From Grifola frondosa (taxonomy: Eukaryota > Basidiomycota > Agaricomycetes > Polyporales > Grifolaceae), in NCBI GenBank assembly GCA_001683735.1, contig LUGG01000002.1, forward strand, positions 1,426,001-1,490,000: a stretch of DNA of 64,000 nt. Direction: 5' to 3'. Positions 12,550 through 23,346 of the stretch are shown here, in pieces. Each line of letters starts with the position of its first letter. Position 1 is the first letter of the stretch. The notes beneath the pieces are model-generated. The model worked only from the letters and a program-made list of their open reading frames with translations. It ran no database searches and was not told the DNA's origin. Position numbers and translations under genes: made by a program.

Positions 12550-13148
12550 ACGATTTGCTTAGTGTTGCTAGATGTAATGATAGTAGATGCCACTGCATGA
12601 GTATCCTCTTCAAGTCTCTCACCGGCGCATCGTATAGATTCCCTAGAAGCATTTGTTGTGAGGTAATCTAGCCGGAGATGAAATTGAACTCTAGATTCAA
12701 CCCGTCGTGTGGGTTTCTTTGCGCCCACATTGCGCCCACAAAAAACAACAACGATCGTGTGGCACATTGTGACGTGCTGTGACATTATGTAGGCGCCCGT
12801 GAAATAATCTCGAATTTAATCGTGTGTTGCTTTCAGCCTTGTCTTTGCACAACTAGGTTAGGTGAGCGACACTAAGACTGATGCGAACTGGCTGAACTTA
12901 ACTGATGAAGCTGATTGGAAACTGTGGCTGGCCTCAACTCGAACAACGTGGAATCTTTAGTCACGATTGAACTTCTCATCGATGTGTCGGTAGATATTTG
13001 AAGAAGTTTACGAAGTATATTATAGAGGTTCGGTACCTTTGATGAATTTCTTGATGGGAAAAGCTGACAAGGAACGTGTACCATGCTTTCAGACTGTACA
13101 CACTACTATCACTTCCTTGATTCTCGATCGGCGCTGGTTTTGTCGATC
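12550..13148. other. Intergenic, no gene seen
   Basis: Holds the 3' flank of the GS-like gene and the promoter side of F-box copy 3. No coding signal recognised. Confidence 0.5.
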
Positions 13149-14688
13149 ATGGGTCTTCTATCCCTCAACGAAGATGTTCTCATAGACATACTATCTCTCA
13201 CTCTCCCCAGACGCCAAGAATCTCTGCATGACTTGTCGGGACTGCTACACCATCGCTATGCCGCGCTACCTTTCCTCGGTCACGCTCATCCCCTCCCCTC
13301 CCCACCCAAATTCCGCAAACGCCTCGCCGGGATCCACCGAAGCGGGCCCAGCGGCCCGCCCGCGTCCGTCTCTTCTGCGCGTTCATCCTCGCCGACGTCA
13401 AGCCGCGCACCGTGTCTGCGGGAGCTGGTGCTCACCACCAGAGCGTTCGTGGAGGGGTTCTGCAGCGACCCGGAGGTGGGATCCGACGGGATCAGCAGCT
13501 CCTGTATGAGGTCGGACTACTCGTGCGGAGCGGACCTCGCTCGAGTCTTCCGCCACGTAACCCGGCTGAAGAAAATCCGCATCGAGTACCCGGAGCCTAT
13601 TTTCGCGGCGCAGCCCTGCGTCGTTGACGCACTAGCGGCCCTCCCGGACCTCGAAGTCGTCTGCCTGGAGCAAATCGGGCCGCATTCGCTCGATCTACTG
13701 CAGCGTATGGCGAGCCGCCCGCGCGAGCTCGAGCTGGCGATGGGGCGGCGCGACAAGCAACGCCTGCTGCAGGACGGTGCGCACCTGCGGAGCTTCACGG
13801 CATCACTGGAGGTCCTGCGCTGCACGCTGCGCGGAGATGTTGGAAGCCATCGACGCCGACGCCGTGTGGCCGTCCCTACGCGTCCTGATACTCAGCGGCG
13901 CGACGCAGAGGCTGTCTGTGCCGCTGCTCGCACGCGCGTTCGCGAACTTGCGCTCCGTGCGCTTCGGGTGCAGCGTCGTGGGGGGCGAGGTGCGGGCTGC
14001 GGACTGGTCGAGTTTGGATCATGTCGAGGTTGGGTGCATCGTGCAGCTGGCGTGCCCGGTGCGCCGCTTGGACTTGCAGCGCGGTTTGATCCACTCGAGG
14101 ATGTCGGGTGCGGCGACTTCCGATGCGATTGCGCAGGTCGTGAGTTTGTTGGAGCACACGTCTCCGGTGGTTCTGACGTTACATATCGGGCTGGTCACGG
14201 CAGAGATATTCAAATCGATATCGGGTGCGGTGGCTGGGCTGCGGTATCTCCAGATCGTGATGGACTGGCCCCTTTTTGGGATGTCGGGCGGGTCGTTCGA
14301 CGCAGAGGCATGGATGGTGCGTCGTGCACGCGATACATAATACTCCGGATTGGGCTCACTCTGGAAGGATTAGATGACTCCGATACCTTTTTTCGCGGCA
14401 CAGCCCCTCTTGGGGATTTCCCTCTGTGTCACTTCTGCCTTGGATATGAGGGCTGGGGTCAGGCTGCCTGATATGCGGATGTTGGCGGAATCGGTCGCGG
14501 ATGCGATTCCGTCTCTGCAGTATGTCGGGATCAATCTGTCGGGCCCTACTGCGACGTTGTATAATTACGCTTTGACGTGGTACCGGATCTCATCTCGTGC
14601 CAAGGATGAACCTCCTCAGCTTTGTTGTATTCCCCACGATGAAGAGCATGGCGTCGAGGAAATGCTGCTTGACTTGGATCGTCCGTGA
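13149..14688 (+). pseudogene. F-box-like protein, cluster copy 3 (multiply frameshifted)
   Basis: Starts MGLLSLNEDVLIDILSLT at 13149, then the conserved sequence hops frames: DAKNLCMTCRDCYTIAMPRY (from about 13,213), RLFCAFILADVK (about 13,367), APCLRELVL onward (about 13,410), and AEMLEAIDADAVWPSL (from about 13,835). After an intron at 14317-14373 (GTGCGT...ATTAG) the last exon reads FFAAQPLLGISLC...IPSLQYVGINL and ends at 14688. Segments between the shifts have no internal stops and align closely with copy 1 (for example RLKKIRIEYPE and LDLLQRMASRP in both). Either a recently disabled duplicate or an intact gene spoiled by small sequence losses; I cannot decide from sequence alone. Confidence 0.7.
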
Positions 14689-15258
14689 GTTTTGCGCCGG
14701 GGATAGTTTGTCTCATACTGTACTTTTGCTAATCAGTGTTGCCCTTCAGCTCATGACGTGCCCTCGCGCTCAAGCATGCAGACGATCACAGCTCTTTCTA
14801 ATGTAGTGGGAGGTATCGCTTTAACCCTTGCGTTGCACGTCGATTCATCTTGGATATTCTGTAATCCATCCGCCGTTATCTAGAATCTGACATACCTGGG
14901 TAACATTACTTCCTGAAGTTTGTCTCTCAAAACTTGTCGTTAGCCGGGAACTCGGATTTTATTCAATTTAAGGAAGCCATGCTAGGATACCTCGTACGCA
15001 ACACTCTACAGGTGTACAAGTAATTGTTTGCGGCGATTACAAGCTCATGGCGAAGGAGATCAGACTGAGACTCGGGTTAGGACCAAACCAGAGGCGGGCC
15101 GCTCCTTCCGATTTCTCAGAGCATGACCTGTGCTTCCTTAATTATCCTCGGCCTCCCGTTCCACTCTCCAAGATTGTCCACCCCAGTTTATCACCAAGCA
15201 ACTCCCAGGGATCACATATATACCCCCACCACGCTAGCATCCTGAATCACACCCTGGA
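14689..15258. promoter_or_regulatory. Intergenic with TATA-like element upstream of aldolase gene
   Basis: An ATATATA motif lies at about 15,217-15,223, some 36-42 nt before the aldolase ATG. Otherwise no gene is seen. Confidence 0.4.
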
Positions 15259-16436
15259 ATGGCTTCCCACCCCCTCCTCAAAGCATTCCGCGCCTCCAAA
15301 CCTGCGTTCGGCGCATGGATCACGCTCCCGGGCACCTTCAACGCCCGCACCGCTGCGCTCGCCTCTCCCCACCTCTCATGGCTCGTCATAGACTGCGAGC
15401 ACGGGATGACGTCGCTCCAGCCGGGCGCGGCAGAATCCATCCAGGCGATCGCCGGGCTGGGCAGTGACGCACCCAGCACGATCGTGCGGATCCCTGCGAC
15501 GGGGGCATGTGCGGATGGAAGCGCGGGTTGGCAGGTCAAGTACGTCCTCGATGCGGGTGCTCGAGGTGTCTTGGTTCCGATGGTATATACTTCTATTTGT
15601 CCGAGTGGTGATTCGATGTTGGACCTAACGAATGAGTAGGTGTCGACCCGTGCTCAAGCCACCGCCGTGGTCGCCGCAGCACGATTCCCTCCCGCAGGCA
15701 TCCGCGGCTTCGGCAGCCCATTCACGCAGACCGCATGGGGCATCTCCACGGCAGAGTACCTCACGGCCGCCAACGACGGCATCCTAGTTCTCGTACAGAT
15801 CGAGACCCGAGATGGCGTGCAAAACCTCGACCAAATTCTCGAGGTCGAGGGTCTCGGTGAGCTGTCGTGGCGCCCTATTCATGACGCAGATCGTCGCTGA
15901 TCCCAACCTTTCTGCGCGCCGCAGACGGAGTCTTCATCGGGCCGTACGATCTCTCTCTTTCGCTCGGATACCCTGCGCCCTCGCCGGACCCCCATCCGGA
16001 GGCCGAGCGCACTATTCAAGATATCCTCAAAAGGGCCCACGCGAAAGGGAAGAAATGGTACGTCACCTCCACGCGTCATCGAGCAAGCACCCCAGCGCGC
16101 ACGGGGAGTATCATGGCACGACGTGCCATGCCTCGCAATAATCGAGTCCTCTCTCGCATTGTCCAGACACAAAGTTGACGAACGACCTGACCTTTCTCTC
16201 TGCGTCTCAAGCGCGATATACTGCATTTCAGGCACGCAATCCGCCAGCCGCGCCAAAGAGGGCTTCGACATGGTGAGCAGCCGCGCACTTTCATCCTCAT
16301 TTTAAATTCTCCTCTGACACCCCTGCTGCAGATCAACGTCTCTTCGGATAGCGGCGCGATGGCGGAGGCCCTCGCGCAGCATCTTGCGACTGCCGTTGGT
16401 GAGACGGCTGCGCCGAAGAAGGAATTCAGATACTGA
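15259..16436 (+). CDS. HpcH/HpaI-family aldolase
   Basis: Five exons: 15259-15582, 15640-15856, 15925-16057, 16212-16272, 16332-16436, totalling 840 nt (279 aa) with no frame problem. The N-terminus FGAWITLPGTFNARTAA and LVIDCEHGM, then VLVPMVSTRAQA, VQIETRDGVQNLDQIL and DGVFIGPYDLSLSLG, follow the HpcH/HpaI (2-keto-3-deoxy acid aldolase) pattern. The DCEHG and QIET segments contribute the acidic residues that hold the divalent metal in this family, and the Arg of TRAQA is near the substrate carboxylate. The family cleaves 4-hydroxy-2-oxo acids to pyruvate and an aldehyde; the exact substrate cannot be read. No targeting signal seen, so probably cytosolic. Confidence 0.85.
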
Positions 16437-16851
16437 GGAGACGAGGGCTGCATTGTATACCAGAGTCGTGTAAGTTATCCAGTAGTTGGCAAAAGCGAGC
16501 ATGGTCATTGCATAAACATAGAGTACCGCGTAAAAGCTAAGCGACATAGTAAAACCTCTGAAACAACAACAAAGTATCAACGATAGCAAACTTCGACCCG
16601 GTGATATCACATTACAAGTGAGGTAAGGAATACGGAAACAGGGGGAGCAATGATTACACGGTATTAACACGAACACGGATATCTAGCCTCTAAATGGCAC
16701 TGACAGACGAACTTGGAATGTCCAGACAACAGAAAGACCGACCATAACATACACACAGTCTATATCCGAATCTCTTGGATTCAGATAGCTAACAAGTAAG
16801 AATTCAGTACGGAAAACACAGCCGAAGGAAATACCAACACGCACATAACTC
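16437..16851. other. Convergent intergenic region
   Basis: AT-rich 3' flanks of the aldolase (+) and F-box copy 4 (-). No gene recognised. Confidence 0.5.
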
Positions 16852-18114
16852 TCAATCATATCTATCCAGCGCCTGCATCGTACGCTGCACGCTCAAGCCC
16901 TCCTCCGCGCCCACCCTCTCGACCCGCCGCGCAGACCCATCGCCCCGCCCAGTAACAGTGGAGGAGGCGCGGAACCACTCCGGATCATACACGTTGTACG
17001 CCCGCTGCCCATGTGGCTGCAGTCCGACGTACTGCAATGTCGGCACCGCCTCCGCGATCGTGCGCGCGAGAGCATCCAGAGATGGCGCCGTCGCGGAGAG
17101 GTGGTCCTTGGGCGGGGTAGTCCCACTCCGGCAGAGAGACAGACCAAGGAGAGGGAGTGGAGCGAGCGCATGTGCGACGCGGGTCTTCAAACCACACCCA
17201 TCAGCATCTAGGACAACGCATAAGTCATCGAACAAAAAACATACCATCCAGGACACAACATCAGGCATCGAGTCGCACCGGTCGAGCACAAGCTCGAGGA
17301 ACCTCAAACCTGACGCTACCCCAGCAAGCGGCGCGCAGAACTCCGCGTCCGTGAGCGCTCCGTCCACCGCGCACGAGAGCACGACGGGGCGCGTGTGCGC
17401 GACGAACTCGAGGGCATTCGCGAGCACGAACTCATCTGGGAACAGCGGGTTGCGCAGGTCGACCCGACGCACAGGGCACACGAGGGACAAAATGGGGTGT
17501 CCCGTGTCCACGCGGTCCAGGCTGGGCCAAGAAGACACCGAGTCGAGGGAGGGCAGGTCCCAGTCGGGGCCGCACGAGCCGCCGCCGTCGACGAACTGCA
17601 GGGAGCGCACGTGCGGAAACGCACGCACAAGAGTAGGCAGCGGAGGGATATCGCCGCCAAGGACGACGGAGTGGAGCAGTGGGAGGCGCGCGAGCGCATC
17701 CGCAAGGGGCGGGTGCGCGGCGAACAGCGCATCGGGGCCCCACAGCGTGAGCGTATGCAGATGGGAGGCCCGGCCGAGGACATCGGAGAGCATAGCGACG
17801 CAAGATGCGTCGACTGTCCAGCGTCCGTCTACCCTGCAACGGACAGCATCACGCATGATCTGGATGCGCTGGAGACACTGCAGACGCCGGTGTTCGTTGG
17901 CAGCAAGCATGAATGCGCAGAAGTCGGTGAGCTGCTTGGCGGCGCTGGAGCGGGACTTGTGGAAGACGCCTCCGAGGGTCACGTCGGACAGGAAGCGGGG
18001 TAAGGCTATGCTGTAGGCATGGCGGCAGGTGAGAGCGAGCTGGCTGGCATCGTGGGCAGAGATCAGAGCGAGAATTAGCGAGAGGACGTCGTAGTTGAGC
18101 GATAGCAGAGTCAT
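16852..18114 (-). CDS. F-box-like protein, cluster copy 4 (short form)
   Basis: Two exons: 18114-17245 and 17184-16852. The 60-nt intron 17185-17244 (GTATGT...TTGAAG) is in frame and sits where copies 1-3 have theirs, so unspliced sequence also reads through. The product is about 400 aa. The N-terminus LLSLNYDVLSLILALISAHD with TCRHAYSIALPRFLSDV is the family F-box. The C-terminus LPLLGLSLCRSG...VPTLQYVGL matches the family. Compared with copies 1-3 it lacks the block between the ALAALxSLE-like segment (here DALARLPLLHSVVL) and LVRAFPHVRSLQF, roughly 90 residues of leucine-rich sequence. The long plus-strand ORF across this gene is a shadow. Confidence 0.78.
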   Translation of the reverse strand: MTLLSLNYDVLSLILALISAHDASQLALTCRHAYSIALPRFLSDVTLGGVFHKSRSSAAKQLTDFCAFMLAANEHRRLQCLQRIQIMRDAVRCRVDGRWTVDASCVAMLSDVLGRASHLHTLTLWGPDALFAAHPPLADALARLPLLHSVVLGGDIPPLPTLVRAFPHVRSLQFVDGGGSCGPDWDLPSLDSVSSWPSLDRVDTGHPILSLVCPVRRVDLRNPLFPDEFVLANALEFVAHTRPVVLSCAVDGALTDAEFCAPLAGVASGLRFLELVLDRCDSMPDVVSWMVCFLFDDLCVVLDADGCGLKTRVAHALAPLPLLGLSLCRSGTTPPKDHLSATAPSLDALARTIAEAVPTLQYVGLQPHGQRAYNVYDPEWFRASSTVTGRGDGSARRVERVGAEEGLSVQRTMQALDRYD

Positions 18115-19619
18115 AGCAGCAAGAAAGAGTTCTACGAGGGGGAAAGGGGAAGGGGGAAAAGGTAAAACAGGAACGTCTAATGCGGTCGATTGACACGTCT
18201 ATTGAAGAGAAAGATTTTTTGGGAGACGGGTAGCGTTCATCGCGCGAGTTGGCGCCATGCCGGATTCCGTTGCTCTCCGACGTCCGTCTGCGGAGGTTTG
18301 CTCCCAGTCACGTGATTTCAGACGCCGTTGGCTATCTCATCGGCACCATCGCTGGTCATCATCTCGGGTGCTCTGGGCTGTTGGGTTTCCACTGGAGGTG
18401 GAGAGATGAGCACTGATCACGTACGAGGGAGCTTGCGAAGCTGCCATGAATCCAGTACGGGGAAGTCGGCACCAAGATGGGTACATATCGGAGCTCCCAA
18501 ATTCGGTTCGTGCCTGCACTGAGGCCACGCAGCCTGCGTGAGGATGATCATCAAGTTCATACGCCATGAACGAAGTCGGGGAGGGTCGGGGTAATTTCCG
18601 AGTATCACAGGACGATGCATGCCGGACGGACAAGAAGTGAGCCATACGTGTGCGAGTGGCATCTAGAATCAGTGAACAAGTCTGAACAGTCATCCGCCAT
18701 GGAGTCCCGATTTCATACGCGAGCCCGAGAATGTCCCAGACAATCAACGTGAGCTAGATTGAGTGGCCTCGGAGAACGCGGTGGTTTTCTGGGGATTACG
18801 GTAGAGATCAACGACCACGGTGTGGGAGGAGGAAAGAGCGCGACGACGACGTACTACGGCCATGGGTATATATCTATCTGCTTTCTGCTTGACCGCAGTC
18901 GTGGCTTGGGCCAGCTGACCGTTGTTCAATTGGAGACATCAACAGGTGGCACTCGTCTTTGGACTCATGACTTCAGGTGAGAATCCTTCAAATTTAAATA
19001 CGTACCGAGGCGAGACTAGAACTTTCCTAATCAAGGCGGTTCTCCACCGAATTTGGGAGGGGCGCTACGCCATGTATTGTCTTTCATTCAGCTGAATGTA
19101 TTTCTAAGTAGTATTCGACATCTCTTCATCGTTCAGCGGGAGAGTATACGATAATATTCTGATTCAACATTTGGTGTGATTGACTTAAAAACACTTTAGA
19201 ATTATGAAGGAACTCACTCACTTCCCGTTCGACCACCGTCCGAAATGTTCCGCATTTTGCAACCCAATCAAGTTGTTACTGCACTCCTCAGCCTCGAGGT
19301 TGTAAGGAACAAAGAGGTAAAGCTTGATCACATTCTATCCCGAGTCTGGCCTTTAGAGTGGAACGACTCGGATGGAAGTCTAGTCAGAAGCTGTTCCGGT
19401 ATAGCCCATCCTCATCATGAGACTTGAGTTACACTTGAATGTTGCATATTATAAACACTACCATCTCGGGATGCAACGTAAGTCGAAATCAGAATCAGGA
19501 GATATGGGGTGCTTACAAGATCAAGAGCAAGCCTCATGCGAGAATATTATACCGTTGTCCGAGTAGAAATATCACATTAGTGGTATTACTCTTCCCCCGT
19601 AAAGTCCGTCACACGGGTC
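18115..19619. other. Gene-poor interval
   Basis: Upstream flank of F-box copy 4. Several ORFs of 60-136 codons on both strands carry no family signature, and no coherent spliced gene was found. Confidence 0.4.
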
Positions 19620-20242
19620 TTAATCATCGATCTCGACCCACTTGCCGTCCTCGTCCAGCTTCACATCAAACTTCCACTTTTGTTTGTCCATCCACTGGTC
19701 CTGCAGGAATGCATCCCACCACTTGATATGTACCTCACCATCGCTGTCGAAGAAATACCCCGCTACCCTCGGGTCCGGCCCAAGGTATTCATGCCTGCAA
19801 AACCCAAACGCCTGCTCGCACCGTCCGCGCGTCCCTACGACAACACAGACACATACCCTCTTTACTTCAGCAGAACATATTGCACGCACCTCCGGGACAC
19901 GACACTCTCCGCAGTCACGTAATTCGCCCATCCCTCACCCGCGTTTTTCTGCACTTCCTCCAGGTAGTGCTGGTGCACGAATTGGTTGAGGTCCGTCCCT
20001 GCGTACACGGCCCTGACGTCCGAGCCGTCTTTAGAGAGATATGTCCGTGGTAGGTGTATCCGCGTGCGCTCGTTCACGATACGTTTCTCGAGCGGCCAGC
20101 GGTGCAGCTGCCACGCCGTCACGCGCCGATTGTCTGTGATAGATTTGAGCGCAGCCGCGCGGGCCTTTGCGTCGGGCGCGGGCTGCTTGGGGACCTGCGG
20201 AAGAACGCCATCGCGCGGCTCTTCTTTTGGGACGACAGCCAT
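19620..20242 (-). CDS. Conserved-looking small protein of unknown function
   Basis: Two exons: 20242-19890 and 19794-19620 (intron 19795-19889, GTGCGT...TTGCAG) give 528 nt (175 aa) in one frame. The N-terminus is Lys/Pro/Ala-rich. The centre has WQLHRWPLEKRIVNERTRIH and a predicted helix LNQFVHQHYLEEVQKNA. The last exon is aromatic and acidic (VAGYFFDSDGEVHIKWWDAF, WKFDVKLDEDGKWVEIDD). No signal peptide or membrane segment. I do not recognise the family. Clean splice phase, coding-like composition and a confident start support a real gene. Confidence 0.6.
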
Positions 20243-23200
20243 GTCGTGGACCGGAGGCGCAGAGTCTGGATTGAGGGCGGAAGGGAAGGCGGGAGCAAAA
20301 ATTTGGTTGCCCGATTTAGTATCTCAAGATCCTTTTTGGGAAGTCAGACTTTTGGGTCGGCGCCCCATCGCAAGAACGATATCTGTAATTATGTTGTAAA
20401 TTCTTCCATTCATACTCACGTGCACTACCTACTCGTCTGAACACTTCTCTCCTGCGGCTAGGAAATCTTTCGTGTCGATCGCGGTGCGTCAAAATCCGTC
20501 ACGTCGTTATTGTCATTGATGTTTACGCGCACAAGGATCCCACGCCCTGCTGAACCTCTGGAGACTCGTATATCAATCTCATGACACCGTCGCCTCTCAC
20601 TGGGATGCAGCCGCGAGTCTTCAATTTTCGTCTTGCCTGACGCGTCCCATGGGGCTTCCAATTGAGACATTCCATTGAGACGACACCACAGATTCTGGAG
20701 ATGCTCGCGTCCATCCATGAATTGAGTGCATACATGTCTGTGGTACTTTCTTACGCTCGCGACGTCCAAGTACAGGTATCTTACGATGATTAATTTCCTA
20801 ATTCCAATAATAATCGTCCCGAGTTTGGGCACGCTCAAACTTACTGACTCACACAGCGTCATAGGACCATGTCATCTCCCATCCTGCCGCTGTCGTCCTG
20901 ATGACAAAGGCCACCTCCAGCGGACAGCGTGTACGAGGTCTGCGGGAATAGACTAGAGAGCGAAGGCAACTGAATGGTCTTATAATGCGGTGTGACGCCT
21001 GCACAAGCGCCAGATATAGATAGCCGCCGGACGGCAGCTCGCATGGGGGATTCGAGACGAACGCATGGTGTAGAACCCGTACGAGCTGACTGAACCTTGA
21101 ATCGTCTCGCCAAGTGCACGTATTTTGACACGTAGCGATGGTCAGGCTGTTGCAGATGGAAGCGACGTTGAACATCATCGGATTGAGAAGACCATTGCGA
21201 ACACTACTACCTATTGATGCGAACTCCACGGACAGATGGGACCATATGGGAGGGCTATGTACCAGACAACAGGTTGTCTGTACTTAGAATTTATACACAC
21301 GGCAAGTACATGTACAGCTGGTCCAGTCACGAGCATCAGAATCGGTGCTGCCGAGCTTCAATTCCACCCATGACGTATTCCAAGAATACTCTTACCCACT
21401 GAATAATCATCTTCCCATGCACACGGTGCACGTATTCGCCCGGATGCAATGCCAGAACATTATGACTGATGCAGATGAGCGCCCTTGAATTCCCGGAATG
21501 GATATTCAGTCGCTATATTGGGAAGGAGAGAGGAAACGTCGCTGCGGAGAGCCTCCTACTACCCCCACCCGATCGGTTTATAGTAGTCATGTTGATATTT
21601 GATCAAAAACTAGGTGAGATGACCAAGAGCGTATATTTTCGAGCAGAGAACTTGCGCGATGCCATTGACAAAACGGACGAAAGAATACCGTTGATACGAC
21701 AATGTGCCTATCTGAAAGTGGCTCTGTCGCATGTTTCGAGCGATTTTGAAATCGCGACGTCGAAGCCGACATGGCTTTATTTACCGCCAGACAGACCACA
21801 AAATCATCTGCACTCACTCCAGCCGGGACATTCAACCTGCCTCGACCGCCACCGACGCGGCTCGTTCAACGAGCCGCGTCGTATCGCGTAGATGAGGCGG
21901 CGTGCCCAGACCCCCGTGCAGCCCGCTTTCCGTCGTACACAATACCTTCCGCGGAGAGGACCATGGGAGGTTAGCATGGAACCACTGACAGGCGTGAGCC
22001 ATTCCCCAGTGCTGCTGCGGGGCGGGGCTGAACATGAAACGAGCGGGAGCTCAGTATTCCGAATATGCTGTCATCGGCGCGTTGACAGGTGATTTAGTGC
22101 ATATCGCACGGAGACTGAGTCGACGCGGTGGTTATCTCTGTCAGGCTCGGCCGCGCCATTGTCGATTGCGGGTTTGGGCGACGAGCAAAGGGGTTCCCTG
22201 CGCTCCAGAACAAGACAGACTTTATACCCCTGAGCGCCATGGAGGGCGTAAAGCGGGCATCTAAACCACAATAAGTACGGGTACTACGTCGAAGCCGTGT
22301 GTCCACAACTATGAGTCTAGCTGATGTCAATTAGCGTTGCGAGACTTCGGACTCAGGCACATGTTAAGAAGTTGAAAAAACTTCTTACCGGACATATTCC
22401 GTCGGTGAGCTGGACACGTCGGAAGCCACTATATTGAGCTCAAGGTGAGACGCGATCTAACCGGGGGAAGTAGTGAAAGTCCACGAAGGAGGCAGAGGAT
22501 TCTCAGAGACGAGCACGAGCCTTATTGTGGTGAGAAGAATGTGCTCGATGAGACTGGCCCAGGGACAGGCTGTCAGACGAGTGCTTGGAAGAGATAGCGG
22601 AGGAGCGTGTTTGTTGCGAACGGCAACGAGCGGGGACTGTCGGATTGAGGATCAGGAAATTTATTTGAGTGTGATTATGTCTTTGATAAAGCAGAGGCGG
22701 TGTGCGGACTGCTCAGGCTGACGGCTTTCACTTGAAGCTATCGCTGGCTATCAACGCGATCGGGATGCAATCGGGAGGAGACTGGACATGGCGGTTCAAC
22801 ACATCAGGCACCCCGTAGTTGCCTTATCAGGACATGGAGGTTCGCTGATCGGGGCTCGCGATCGACTGTTATCTCGCGCTGTTGCTATCTTTTGCGCTGT
22901 TATCTCTTCCTGGAAATTTGATGCGACCTCGCTGCAGTGCTCGCTGTGTGTCAGCGTGGGCTGAACACGAGCGCGCCGTGCAGCACCTTCCTTCTGGCGT
23001 TATGTTTAGCTGGAAGCGACGGGAAAGGCTCGCGGTAGGTGTGGGCGTGGGGGAAGATCGCGGTGGAAAAAGGGGAGATCTGAGCCAGATTGCAGCGGCG
23101 CGCGTCGGGCGTCACGATAAAACAACGGGCAGCGATTGGACGATAAGTGTTGGGTCGAGTGTAGGACCGCCAAGCAAGCATGTCACATCGTGTGGCTTTC

Positions 23201-23346
23201 TCCTGGATTTATCTACCCCGTCGCCTCTCCCGAAACTCTTTCCTTCTTTTCTTCCACGAACGAAGGTCGCTCTCATCGTCGACACCGACGATCTCCTCTT
23301 CCCTCGACGCACTTCCTCTGAGCTCTCCTAGCTTCGGGTCCGCAAT
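20243..23346. other. Long interval without a supported gene
   Basis: A run of minus-strand ORFs at about 21,229-20,461 reads like broken coding sequence (VASICNSLTIATC, SQLVRVLHHAFV, VASVRKYHRHVCTQF), perhaps a decayed gene, but no start, F-box or domain is evident. The segment 21,469-22,730 has isolated ORFs only. The right end is the ammonium-transporter promoter. Confidence 0.4.
22684..23146. promoter_or_regulatory. Cluster of HGATAR sites upstream of ammonium transporter
   Basis: Nine matches to HGATAR on either strand start at 22684, 22738, 22748, 22824, 22869, 22885, 22900, 23115 and 23141. With equal base frequencies about 1.4 would be expected in this length. HGATAR is the site of AreA/Nit2-type GATA factors that activate ammonium permeases under nitrogen limitation. 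A reverse CCAAT box lies at 23,133-23,138. Binding itself is inference. Confidence 0.6.

Noticed and set aside
10742..16436. GS-like gene and aldolase as a metabolic gene cluster
   Set aside because: An F-box copy lies between them, and no shared substrate or regulator is evident.
16958..18016. 352-codon plus-strand ORF opposite F-box copy 4
   Set aside because: The minus strand encodes a protein homologous to three paralogues; the plus-strand product is Arg/Ser-rich without features.
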